Assembly: GCA_046349955.1 (NCBI GenBank) | Contig: JAXMBI010000004.1 | Location: forward strand, 186,001-250,000 | Length of the DNA stretch: 64,000 nt | Origin: JBGAPH01 sp046349955 | GTDB lineage: Bacteria > Planctomycetota > Planctomycetia > Pirellulales > JBGAPH01 | Direction of reading: 5' to 3' | Part shown: one piece after another, positions 24,507-32,203 of the stretch | Layout of the letters: each line of letters opens with the position of its first letter | Position numbering within the stretch: the stretch's first letter is position 1 | Notes under the pieces: generated by a model | What the model was told of the DNA's origin: nothing | The model's input: the letters and a program-made list of their open reading frames with translations, nothing else | The model's database searches: none | Made by a program: the position numbers and the translations under genes

Positions 24507-25193
24507 CTAGCCGACGACGCGGTCTTCGGGCTGCGCGGTGCTGCGGAGGTAGGCGGCCAAGCGGAACTGCGTGTCGAGCAATTCCTGCCACTGGCGGGCT
24601 TCGAGCGTCACGCGGTCGCCGTCGGGCTTGCTGCGGACCGAAGCGATCAGTTCGCGCAACCGGCCGTGGACGTAGCCCAACAGCTCTGCGAGTTGGGCCG
24701 CCTGGCCGGGGCTGAGCCCCTCCGGCAGCTCGGGGGGCATTCGACTGGAGAGCGAGCGCTGGGCCGGAGCGTCGGCCCATTGCGAACCGGCGTCGGGGCC
24801 GCTGCGGGCCTTCGTGCCGTGCGACATTTGCTCAGGCGGCACGGTTCCCGAACCCGAGTTCTCGGCGGTTTTGAGAGCCGCCATCCGTTCGGCGATTTGC
24901 TCGGGCGTGCCGAACAAGAGGACCGAGCGCCCCACGCTCACCAGGTCGCCGAAGCGCAGAATTCGCAGTTGGGTGTCTTCGCCGTTGACCTTGGTGCCGT
25001 TGGTGCTTTCCAGGTCGGTGAGGATCAGCTTGCTCTGATCCTCTTGGATCTTCAGATGGAAGCGGCTCACCCGCTCGTCGTTGAGCTGGATGGTGTTGCC
25101 TTCTTCGCGGCCGATGGTGACCGGAGTGGTCATGTCGGCATAGACTCGGCCGCGATCGGCCCCGTCGAGCACACGCAACGTGACACGCGCCAT
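24507..25193 (-). CDS. FHA domain protein
   Basis: A 228-residue protein with a single N-terminal FHA domain (residues ~1-105). The phosphothreonine-binding residues are all present: PVTIGREEGNTIQLNDERVSRFHL and the TNGTKVNG loop after LILTDLES. FHA domains bind phosphothreonine peptides, often on partners of Ser/Thr kinases. The rest (residues ~110-228) is a polar, helical tail (SPGQAAQLAELLGYVHGRLREL, QWQELLDTQFRLAAYLRST), possibly an oligomerisation or docking helix. The ATG at 25193 starts MARVTLRVLDG directly at the first strand. No kinase or phosphatase is adjacent. Confidence 0.87.
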   Translation of the reverse strand: MARVTLRVLDGADRGRVYADMTTPVTIGREEGNTIQLNDERVSRFHLKIQEDQSKLILTDLESTNGTKVNGEDTQLRILRFGDLVSVGRSVLLFGTPEQIAERMAALKTAENSGSGTVPPEQMSHGTKARSGPDAGSQWADAPAQRSLSSRMPPELPEGLSPGQAAQLAELLGYVHGRLRELIASVRSKPDGDRVTLEARQWQELLDTQFRLAAYLRSTAQPEDRVVG

Positions 25194-25634
25194 GGCGAGC
25201 TGCTTGGGAGGGTGCGTTCTTGCAGGGGGCCCGCCCGTGCGTTCGAAGCGCAGGGAGGGCTGCGAGCCGGTTCCCCGGGGAGGGGAACCGCCGCCGGCAA
25301 CCGTCATTGGTCGGCCCAGCACGACTCGCTAACTCTTTGTAGTGTACCACCGCTGTCGAACAAAAGCGCGAAATTGGGCGATTCGCCGAAAAAGGAGGGG
25401 GCGCATCGCAGGGCGGAGTTTTCTTTGTTCGCAGCCCCTCGGAGGAGGCCGTTTGGCGGCCGGCTCAAACCCCACCTCGGCGAACCTTTGACCTACCCTG
25501 CCCCCCGCGGCGACCCTATGATCTTTGTTGGAGGGACGTGAGTTGCGCCGGCCGACCGAAGCCTGGGCCTCACGGTTACTTAGGTCTATCCCGTGGATGG
25601 GGCAGCGGCGCGTTAGCCTGCGCCCGAGTCGATC
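25194..25634. other. intergenic region between FHA gene and ispH
   Basis: A 441-base gap with divergent flanking genes (FHA on minus, ispH on plus). It is GC-rich with no repeat shared with the rest of the window and no convincing ORF. The right-hand 100 bases presumably hold the ispH promoter. Confidence 0.45.
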
Positions 25635-26588
25635 ATGCAAATCCTGCTCGCCGGTCCTCGCGGTTTCTGCGCGGGGGTCAACATGGCTATCGAGAGCCTG
25701 GAACTGGCCCTTGAGCTGTTTGGGGCGCCGGTCTACGTTTACCACGAGATCGTGCATAACAAATACGTGGTCGAGCGGTTCCGCGAGCAAGGGGCCGTGT
25801 TCGTCGACCGGCTGGAAGACGTGCCGCCAGGCTCGCACCTGCTCTACTCGGCCCACGGCGTATCCCCCGAAATCCGCGCCATTTCCGCCGGCCGCAACCT
25901 GCACGCGATCGACGCCACCTGTCCGCTCGTCACCAAGGTCCACCTCGAGGCGATCCGCTTCGCCAACCAGGGCTACACGATCTGCCTCATCGGCCACGAG
26001 GGGCACGACGAGGTGATCGGCACCATGGGCGAAGCGCCGCAGGCCATCGTGCTCGTCGAATCGGCCGAAGACGTGGCGAGCCTCGAAGTGGCCGACTCCA
26101 ACCGCCTGGCCTACCTCACGCAGACCACCCTTTCGGTCGACGACGCCAACCGCATCATCGACGCTCTCAAGGCCCGGTTCCCGGCCATCGTGGGCCCCCC
26201 CAAGGAAGACATCTGTTACGCCACGCAAAACCGCCAAGAGGCGGTGCGGGTGCTCGCCGAAGACGCCGACGTGGTGCTCGTGCTTGGCAGCCAGAACAGT
26301 TCGAACAGCCAGCGGCTGGCCGAGATCGGCCGCGAGATCGGCAAGCCGGCGTACCTGATCGACGGGGCAGCCGATATTCGGCCCGAGTGGTTCCGCGGCG
26401 ACGAAACGGTGCTCGTCACCGCTGGGGCGAGCGCGCCGGAGATCGTCGTCGAAGACTGCGTGGCGTTCTTGCGCAAGCGGTTTGGCGCCGCGGTTTCCAG
26501 TCGTGCGATCCGCGCAGAAGAAGTTCACTTCCCGCTCCCCCGCGAACTCCGCCGCGTGGTAAAGCAGCGCACCGCCGCGGGGCAGTAG
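25635..26588 (+). CDS. ispH: 4-hydroxy-3-methylbut-2-enyl diphosphate reductase
   Basis: IspH performs the last step of the MEP pathway, reducing HMBPP to IPP and DMAPP with a [4Fe-4S] cluster. It is 317 residues, the normal size. The three cluster cysteines are present: Cys12 in RGFCAGV, the Cys of DATCPLVTKVH (residue ~96) and the Cys of EDICYATQNRQE (near residue 195). The substrate/catalytic loop GHEGHDEVIGTMGE (near residues 130-143) and LTQTTLSVDD are also typical, as is SQNSSNSQRL. It is cytoplasmic. The ATG at 25635 begins just before the first strand. Confidence 0.96.
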   Translation: MQILLAGPRGFCAGVNMAIESLELALELFGAPVYVYHEIVHNKYVVERFREQGAVFVDRLEDVPPGSHLLYSAHGVSPEIRAISAGRNLHAIDATCPLVTKVHLEAIRFANQGYTICLIGHEGHDEVIGTMGEAPQAIVLVESAEDVASLEVADSNRLAYLTQTTLSVDDANRIIDALKARFPAIVGPPKEDICYATQNRQEAVRVLAEDADVVLVLGSQNSSNSQRLAEIGREIGKPAYLIDGAADIRPEWFRGDETVLVTAGASAPEIVVEDCVAFLRKRFGAAVSSRAIRAEEVHFPLPRELRRVVKQRTAAGQ

Positions 26589-26629
26589 CTCTCTCCTCCC
26601 TTCGCGTTTGGGGCGGCACCCCCCGCACC

Positions 26630-26717
26630 GGCGAGCGGCCAGCGTAAGCTGGCTGACGGACCGCGGTCAGAACCACAGCGCGGTTTGGTCGGCCGGCTTA
26701 CGCCGGGCCGCTCGCCA
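26630..26717. repeat. palindromic repeat GGCGAGCGGCC family, copy 1
   Basis: The left arm ggcgagcggccagcgtaagc begins at 26630, and the right arm with gcttacgccgggccgctcgcc ends at 26717. The two arms are near reverse complements around a ~40-base loop. There are six copies in the window, three of them in a tandem array. Confidence 0.8.
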
Positions 26718-26764
26718 GGGTCGTGACTTGGCCAAACGCCGTGGATCAGCCCATCACCCGTTCC

Positions 26765-26850
26765 GGCGAGCGGCCAGCGTAAGCTGGCTGATGACCTGCG
26801 GTCGGTGCTACAAGCGTTTTTGCCGGCCGGCTTACGCCGGGCCGCTCGCC
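26765..26850. repeat. palindromic repeat GGCGAGCGGCC family, copy 2
   Basis: The same arms as copy 1, 48 bases further along, ending 13 bases before the stop of lutC. The loop differs from copy 1, which supports structure rather than recent duplication. Confidence 0.8.
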
Positions 26851-26862
26851 AGTTGGCGTTGC

Positions 26863-27456
26863 TCAGGCGTCGACGAGCAACACCGTGAGCGAGCGCGGAC
26901 CATGCGCGCCGATCACCAGCGATTGTTCAATGTCGGCCGTCTTCGAAGGGCCCGAGATGAACACCCCGTAGCCCGAACCCTCGAAGCGGAGCCGCTCGTA
27001 GGCCTCATGCATGTTGTGCACGATCGCCCTCCGGGGTACGACGGCCACGACGAACTGGGCGAGAAAGACGAGCCCCTGATGCCCCAGGTGGGAGCGGGGC
27101 GCCCACACCGCGCCGTTCTCGGCTACCGCGAACTCGCCGGCCACCACCGCCACGTCGACATCGGCCAGGCTGTGCGGGTCGGCGTCGTCTCCCAGGCCGC
27201 TGCCTGGCAACTCGAGCCCTGGCACGCGACAGACCACGCGCCGGGCAGCCTCGAACACCGACAAGCCAAGCACCTGCTCCCGTAGTTTCGTGGGGTCGGG
27301 AACGACGGCCGCCTGGCCGCCGACGCTCGTCAACACTTCGATGAACTGGGCTTCGGGATTCGCATAGCGAATCCAATTGCCGGACGTCCCCGGGTGGGGC
27401 TCGGCCGGAGGGAGATGCCGGCGGATGCGGGCCAGAATATCTTGCTTCGAACTCAT
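26863..27456 (-). CDS. lutC: lactate utilization protein C (LUD domain)
   Basis: A 197-residue LUD-domain protein. LutC is part of the LutABC iron-sulfur complex for L-lactate oxidation. The LUD-type motifs are DVDVAVVAGEFAVAENGAVWA (residues ~112-132), FISGPSKTADIEQSLVIGAHG and LLVD at the end, as in LutC/YkgG. The N-terminus SSKQDILARIRRHL is the usual helix. Its ATG at 27456 overlaps the stop of lutB by 4 bases (ATGA), indicating coupled translation. The 3' end abuts a palindromic repeat. Confidence 0.9.
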   Translation of the reverse strand: MSSKQDILARIRRHLPPAEPHPGTSGNWIRYANPEAQFIEVLTSVGGQAAVVPDPTKLREQVLGLSVFEAARRVVCRVPGLELPGSGLGDDADPHSLADVDVAVVAGEFAVAENGAVWAPRSHLGHQGLVFLAQFVVAVVPRRAIVHNMHEAYERLRFEGSGYGVFISGPSKTADIEQSLVIGAHGPRSLTVLLVDA

Positions 27457-28832
27457 GACTTCCGCCCCCGATAAACGTCGCGAAAGCTCTGCCGCGGCAC
27501 AGGCGGGAGGTCGCGCTGCTTTCCCCAACCGTTCCAAGGGTTGTAGACCAAGGCCCGCGGCGACCACCGCAGCAAGAACCGGCCTACGCGGCCTGCCAAG
27601 GCATACAGGCGAGGCCGCTGCATGACCCACGAAGCGACCTTCATGCCGGCCAGCTTGGACCAAGAGAGGTACCCCGCCGTGGCAATGTCGCGCCGCCAAG
27701 TGAGCAACTGCTGGTGCAGGTCGATCTTCACCGGGCAGACATCGGTGCATGACGCGCACAAGCTGCAGGCATACGGAAGCGCTGCGTATTTCTTCAGATC
27801 GGTCACCGGGTTGAGAATCGAGCCGATTGGCCCCGGAACCGTGGCCCCATAGCTGTGTCCCCCGCTGCGGCGATAGACCGGGCACGTGTTCATGCAGGCC
27901 CCGCAGCGAATGCAGCGGAGCGAACGGCGAAATTCCTCGCGGGCCAAAATCTCGCTGCGCCCGTTGTCGACGAGCACGATGTGCAACTCGCTGCCCGGCG
28001 CCGGGCCGTGAAAGTGCGAGCTGTAGGCGGTGATCGGCTGCCCCGTAGCCGAACGCCCCAAGAGCCGCAGGAACACGGCCAGATCGGCCGCCTGCGGGAT
28101 CAGCTTTTCGATGCCCATGCAGGCGATGTGCAGCTTGGGGAGCGCCACGCCCAGATCGGCGTTGCCTTCGTTGGTGCAGACGACGAGGCCGCCGGTTTCC
28201 GCGATGGCGAAGTTGACGCCGGTAATGCCGGCGTCGGCCTCGAGAAAAACGCGCCGCAGCCGCTCGCGGGCAGCGCCAGCCAAGTAAGGCGGATCGGTGG
28301 CGCCGGCCAGCGTGCCGAGCTTTTCGTGGAACAGCGCGCTGACTTCTTCCTTCTTGATATGGATGGCCGGCAGCACGATGTGGCTCGGCGGCTCGCCGCG
28401 CAACTGCACGATCCACTCGCCGAGATCGGTGTCGACCACTTCGATGCCGTGCCGTTCGAGGAACGGATTGAGGTGGCACTCTTCGGTGAGCATCGACTTG
28501 CTCTTGGCCACCTTCTTCGCGCCGTGCCGCTCGAGAAGATCGAGCACGATCTGGTTGTGCTCGGCGGCATTGCCGGCCCAGTGGACAATCGCGCCACGGC
28601 GGGTCGCCTCGCGCTCGAATTGTTCGAGGTAGTCAGCCAGGTGCGAGATCGTGTGCGATTTGATCGCTGCCGCCCGCTCGCGCAGCTCTTCCCACTCAGG
28701 CAGCGCATGGGCCATCCGGTCGCGTTTGACGCGGACGAACCATAATGCCTGATCGTGCCAGTGGGCGCGGCGATCGTCGCCGGTGAAAGCGGCAGCGGCA
28801 GCGGAATGATCGACAGGGGCGGAGGCGGTCAT
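27453..28832 (-). CDS. lutB: lactate utilization iron-sulfur protein LutB
   Basis: LutB is the large iron-sulfur subunit of the LutABC lactate oxidation complex. It is 459 residues. Residues ~60-290 are the LUD domain (AIAETGGLVVCTNEGNADLG). Two [4Fe-4S] ferredoxin motifs follow: CIRCGACMNTCPVY (residues ~305-318) and ACSLCASCTDVCPVKID (residues ~355-371), each with the C-x2-C-x2-C-x3-C-P spacing. It is cytoplasmic and membrane-associated at most. It is preceded by lutA (25-base gap) and overlaps lutC, so the order lutA-lutB-lutC is the conserved operon. Confidence 0.94.
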   Translation of the reverse strand: MTASAPVDHSAAAAAFTGDDRRAHWHDQALWFVRVKRDRMAHALPEWEELRERAAAIKSHTISHLADYLEQFEREATRRGAIVHWAGNAAEHNQIVLDLLERHGAKKVAKSKSMLTEECHLNPFLERHGIEVVDTDLGEWIVQLRGEPPSHIVLPAIHIKKEEVSALFHEKLGTLAGATDPPYLAGAARERLRRVFLEADAGITGVNFAIAETGGLVVCTNEGNADLGVALPKLHIACMGIEKLIPQAADLAVFLRLLGRSATGQPITAYSSHFHGPAPGSELHIVLVDNGRSEILAREEFRRSLRCIRCGACMNTCPVYRRSGGHSYGATVPGPIGSILNPVTDLKKYAALPYACSLCASCTDVCPVKIDLHQQLLTWRRDIATAGYLSWSKLAGMKVASWVMQRPRLYALAGRVGRFLLRWSPRALVYNPWNGWGKQRDLPPVPRQSFRDVYRGRKS

Positions 28833-28857
28833 GTGGCCTGCGAAGGGAGGCGGCGAA

Positions 28858-29616
28858 CTAGGCGGGCAAGGGCCGTCCGGCGAGGATCTCGGCCAGGTGC
28901 ATCACATGCAGCGGCTTCTTCTGCCGGAGGATCAGCCCTTGGAGGTGCATCAAACACGACATGTCGTTGGCCGTGAGCACCGTGGCGCCGGCCTGCTCGT
29001 GGTCGTGCAGCCGGTCGAGCCCCATCATGCAGGAGACCGCTTCTTCGTTTACGGCGAACGTGCCGCCGAAGCCGCAGCACTCATCGGGCCGCTGCAGTTC
29101 GACCAGCTCGAGCCCCTCGATCGTTGCAAGGAGCTGCCGGGCCTTGCTGAACTGCGGCCCCACGGTTTCCGAAGAACGCCCCAGCCGCAGTTCGCGGAGG
29201 CCATGGCAACTTTGGTGCAGCCCCACGCGGTGCGGAAACCGGCCGCCGATGGGGCCGACCTCAAGCACGTCGACCAGGAACTCCGTCAGCTCGAAGACCT
29301 TGGGGCGCAGGGCGTCGTAGGCGGCGTGGTCGTGTTCGAAGTAGTCGTGGTAGTGCTGCCGGACCATCGCCGTGCAGCTGCCCGAAGGGCAAACCACGTA
29401 GTCGTAGGGGGAGAAGATCTCGACGAAGCGCCGTGCGAGCGGGCGCGCATCGCCGACGCAGCCCGTGTTGGCCATCGGCTGACCGCAACAGGTTTGCTCT
29501 TCGGGAAATTCGACCCGGCAGCCAAACCGCTCGAGCACCTCCACGGTCGCCAGCCCCACGTCGGGATAGAACTGGTCGATGTAGCAAGGGATGAACAGTC
29601 CGACGGTGCAACTCAT
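28858..29616 (-). CDS. lutA: lactate utilization Fe-S protein LutA
   Basis: A 252-residue CCG-domain protein, the first gene of the lutABC operon. Two CCG motifs are present: QTCCGQPMANTG (residues ~41-52) and DECCGFGGTFAV (near residues 178-189), which bind an iron-sulfur cofactor of the heterodisulfide reductase type. It opens VGLFIPCYIDQFYPDVGLAT, the family start. The ATG is at 29616. A paralogue with the same two motifs is at 60110-60826. Confidence 0.93.
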   Translation of the reverse strand: MSCTVGLFIPCYIDQFYPDVGLATVEVLERFGCRVEFPEEQTCCGQPMANTGCVGDARPLARRFVEIFSPYDYVVCPSGSCTAMVRQHYHDYFEHDHAAYDALRPKVFELTEFLVDVLEVGPIGGRFPHRVGLHQSCHGLRELRLGRSSETVGPQFSKARQLLATIEGLELVELQRPDECCGFGGTFAVNEEAVSCMMGLDRLHDHEQAGATVLTANDMSCLMHLQGLILRQKKPLHVMHLAEILAGRPLPA

Positions 29617-29733
29617 AAGCCCCTATCGTACCTGCGCTTTCGTCGACCGAGAAGCGGTCTTTGGGCGCAGGGATTGGGGCTCTGAGTGCGCGACGGAGAG
29701 CAAGGAGCGCCGCGGGCGCGCCCGTTCGCCGAT

Positions 29734-30990
29734 CTAGATCTCGGTCGAATGGAACTTGTGGCAGCCCCGTTCGCGCACGCCATCGATCGATTCATCCAGT
29801 TGGCTGTCGGAGCAACTCAGGGCGCTGCCGCTCTTGTGCTGGCAGAACGGGCAGGCATGGATGTCGCCATCCGTGTCGACGTAGAGGAACCGCTTGCCGG
29901 CCCCGCCGCAGCCGAGCCGCCGCTGCTGGTAGCCCGAGTACATCACGAGCGGCCAATCGAGATAGTCGTTGGTGAAGTTCAGCTTCTCATAGAACTTCTC
30001 GAGCACCGCCACGTGCTCGGGCTCGAGGTCCACGGTCTTGCCGGAGTAATGCCCCACCGAGCGGGGCTCGACGAACTGGATGAAGGAGACGCCCAGTTGC
30101 TTGCCCAGGCGGGCGTAGGACATCAGATTCTCTGCGGAGATGAACTCCTTGGTCGGGCAGAGCGACAGGTTGACCGCCAGGCCCACCTGGTGCGCGATCT
30201 GGGCCGCTTGCATCGCCGCGTCCCAGGCCTTGGGCGATCCGCGGAACGCGTTGTGCGCCTGCGGATCGAAGTGGTCGAGGCTGATCGACAGGCCGGTGAG
30301 GCCCGCCGCCTTGAGCTGCTGCGCGTTCTCGAGCGTGACGTGGAAGCCCGAGGTGAGGATCCAGAAGTCGGTGCCGGGGCGGGCCGCCTGGAGCACTTCG
30401 AGCAATTCCTTCCACCGCAACATAGGCTCGCCGCCGCTGAGCAGCACGCGGGTGACGCCGCGGGCCTGGAACTTGGCGACCATGAAGTTGATGTCCTCGA
30501 GGGACAACTTTTCGGCCTTGTTCAGCGCCTCCCACTCGAAGCAGTGCTCGCACGACAGAGGACACTTCTTGGTGATCGCCAGCAGCACCATGTCGAGCGT
30601 TGGCTCATGGCCCGGCGCCACCCGCTGCAGCGAACTGAGCATCCGCGCGTTGTAGGCGGCCGAGGGCCAGCCGGGGACGTTGTAGCCGCGGTAATAGCGA
30701 CCGCCGACGCGGGCCAACTTGGTGGCCGAAAAGCCGTCGTAGAACTTCGCTCGAATCTCGCGGAGTTGCCGCCGGGCCTCCCAGGCCTTGCGCGGGCTGC
30801 CGTAGTGCTTGAGCAGAACGCCGGCTTCGGACAGGGAGATTAGGGCCTGCAGCAACCGCCGCTTGAGCGGCGAGGCCACCACCGTCGGCGGCAGGGTGGG
30901 CGCCGCCAGCGGCTGGGGGGCCGGAGCGGCGGGCGCCGAGTGAGCGTCGAGAACGGTGAGCGGCTCCGAGGTAACGGTGGCCATGCGCAT
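29734..30990 (-). CDS. radical SAM protein with SPASM-like C-terminal cysteines
   Basis: A 418-residue radical SAM enzyme. The [4Fe-4S]-SAM cluster motif is Cys143-x3-Cys147-x2-Cys150 (KKCPLSCEHCF), and GGEPMLRW (residues ~180-190) follows as the SAM-binding element. A C-terminal Cys cluster (LGCGGAGKRFLYVDTDGDIHACPFCQ) suggests an auxiliary cluster of SPASM type. The N-terminal ~45 residues are a proline/alanine linker. Two Met codons (30990 and 30984) are possible; the first has a better Shine-Dalgarno (AAAGG). The substrate is unknown, and it has no peptide or cofactor-maturation neighbour, so assignment to quinone, peptide or cofactor chemistry is open. Confidence 0.86.
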   Translation of the reverse strand: MRMATVTSEPLTVLDAHSAPAAPAPQPLAAPTLPPTVVASPLKRRLLQALISLSEAGVLLKHYGSPRKAWEARRQLREIRAKFYDGFSATKLARVGGRYYRGYNVPGWPSAAYNARMLSSLQRVAPGHEPTLDMVLLAITKKCPLSCEHCFEWEALNKAEKLSLEDINFMVAKFQARGVTRVLLSGGEPMLRWKELLEVLQAARPGTDFWILTSGFHVTLENAQQLKAAGLTGLSISLDHFDPQAHNAFRGSPKAWDAAMQAAQIAHQVGLAVNLSLCPTKEFISAENLMSYARLGKQLGVSFIQFVEPRSVGHYSGKTVDLEPEHVAVLEKFYEKLNFTNDYLDWPLVMYSGYQQRRLGCGGAGKRFLYVDTDGDIHACPFCQHKSGSALSCSDSQLDESIDGVRERGCHKFHSTEI

Positions 30991-31541
30991 GCGACCTTTC
31001 GCGAAAGACCGGGATCTAGAACTGCTTGCAGCAAACCAACTGAACCGCGCCCGGCGTCCGCCGAGCACTTCGGTTCCAACCCGCCTGCAAACTCTCGATC
31101 GTGCCTTGGGTGAGGGCCGGTCCAACGGCGTCAATCGGCACAAGGCGCAGCGGCTAGGAAACGCTGCCGTTCCGCAAAACTCCGTTTTGAGAATCGCCAC
31201 CGCCTAGGGGTTAGGCCCCAGGGGCAACTCCGTTGGGGCTGAGTTTAGCGGGAGGCCGGCGGCCTTGCAATGATTTTCGCGTGAAAACTCAGCCAAGAAT
31301 CGCCACGCCGAGCAGGCCGGTCGCGATCCTGACGGATCGGCCAGCTACGCGGGCGGTTCAAAGGAAACACCCCAAGGCCCGTCAATCGCCGAACGAGCGA
31401 TTTGTCAGGTCCGCCGTGCGAACCATGCACCAACCGATATCAGCCTGCCTTCGCCCTCGAGGCGCGTTCTAGCGATCGGCGTACGGTTCCTTTTGCGTAG
31501 CCCAGGCATCGATGCGAAAGAGCGAGCCTCGCACTTGGGCG
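30991..31541. other. intergenic region between radical SAM gene and msrB
   Basis: A 551-base gap upstream of the radical SAM gene and downstream of msrB. It is GC-rich and lacks a convincing gene in any frame. A small palindrome (cgatcctgacggatcg) is near 31335. I see no T-tract terminator for msrB here. Confidence 0.5.
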
Positions 31542-32105
31542 TCACTCCTTCTCCCGCGGCTCGAGCTCGAGCGCCGCCGAGTTGATGCAGTACCGCAAGC
31601 CGGTCGGCTTGGGCCCGTCGTCGAACACGTGCCCCAGGTGGGCCTGGCAGCGGCTGCAGTGGACCTCCGTGCGACGCATGAAGTGGCTGTTGTCCTCTTC
31701 GGCGGCTACTCCTTCGCCGGCTGGCGCGTAGAAGCTGGGCCAGCCGGTGCCGGAATCGAACTTGGTCTTCGAATCGAACAGTTCCTGGCCACAACAGACG
31801 CAGCGGTACATGCCGGGGGTCTTGCTGTTCCAATGTTCGCCGGTGAAGGGACGCTCGGTTCCCTTTTGCTGCGTGATCCGATATTGCTCAGGCGTGAGCC
31901 GCGAGCGCCACTCGGCGTCGCTGCAGGCCAGAGGATTGGGGTCGCTCATGGCAATCTTGTCTCCGGGTACGATTTGCAGAGGCCGCACGCCCGCCAGCAC
32001 CACGCCCGTCAGCCCCGCCATACACAGCAGGGCCACGAGGACGGCCGGCGCTCGCGAGCGCGGTTCGACGTTCGCCGGATCAGCAGCATGGGGCGATGAG
32101 AGCAT
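31542..32105 (-). CDS. msrB: peptide-methionine (R)-S-oxide reductase, membrane-anchored
   Basis: MsrB reduces methionine-R-sulfoxide. The 187-residue protein has an N-terminal single membrane segment (residues ~20-40: VLVALLCMAGLTGVVLAG), so the catalytic domain probably faces the periplasm. The domain starts ~residue 60 (EWRSRLTPEQYRITQQKGTE). Zinc-binding cysteines are in CVCCGQELFDS and CSRCQAHLGHVFDD, and the catalytic Cys is in LRYCINSAALEL near residue 175. GTGWPSF is the usual MsrB turn. The ATG at 32105 starts the membrane anchor; upstream codons would add an uncharacteristic Arg-rich tail. It is monocistronic. Confidence 0.93.
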   Translation of the reverse strand: MLSSPHAADPANVEPRSRAPAVLVALLCMAGLTGVVLAGVRPLQIVPGDKIAMSDPNPLACSDAEWRSRLTPEQYRITQQKGTERPFTGEHWNSKTPGMYRCVCCGQELFDSKTKFDSGTGWPSFYAPAGEGVAAEEDNSHFMRRTEVHCSRCQAHLGHVFDDGPKPTGLRYCINSAALELEPREKE

Positions 32106-32203
32106 CTGATGTTTCCTCGCACACAATCCTAGGCGGCGTTGGCTCCCCTTAGAGTGTCGACGCCGGTGCTTGGTTACGCGGTCCTTGCAAACCCCTGTCT
32201 GAC

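Noticed and set aside
26863..28479. A 538-residue minus-strand frame that runs through lutB and into lutC
   Set aside because: Its first part is Arg/Ala-rich shadow of lutB in another frame; only the final ~197 residues are real (LutC from 27456).
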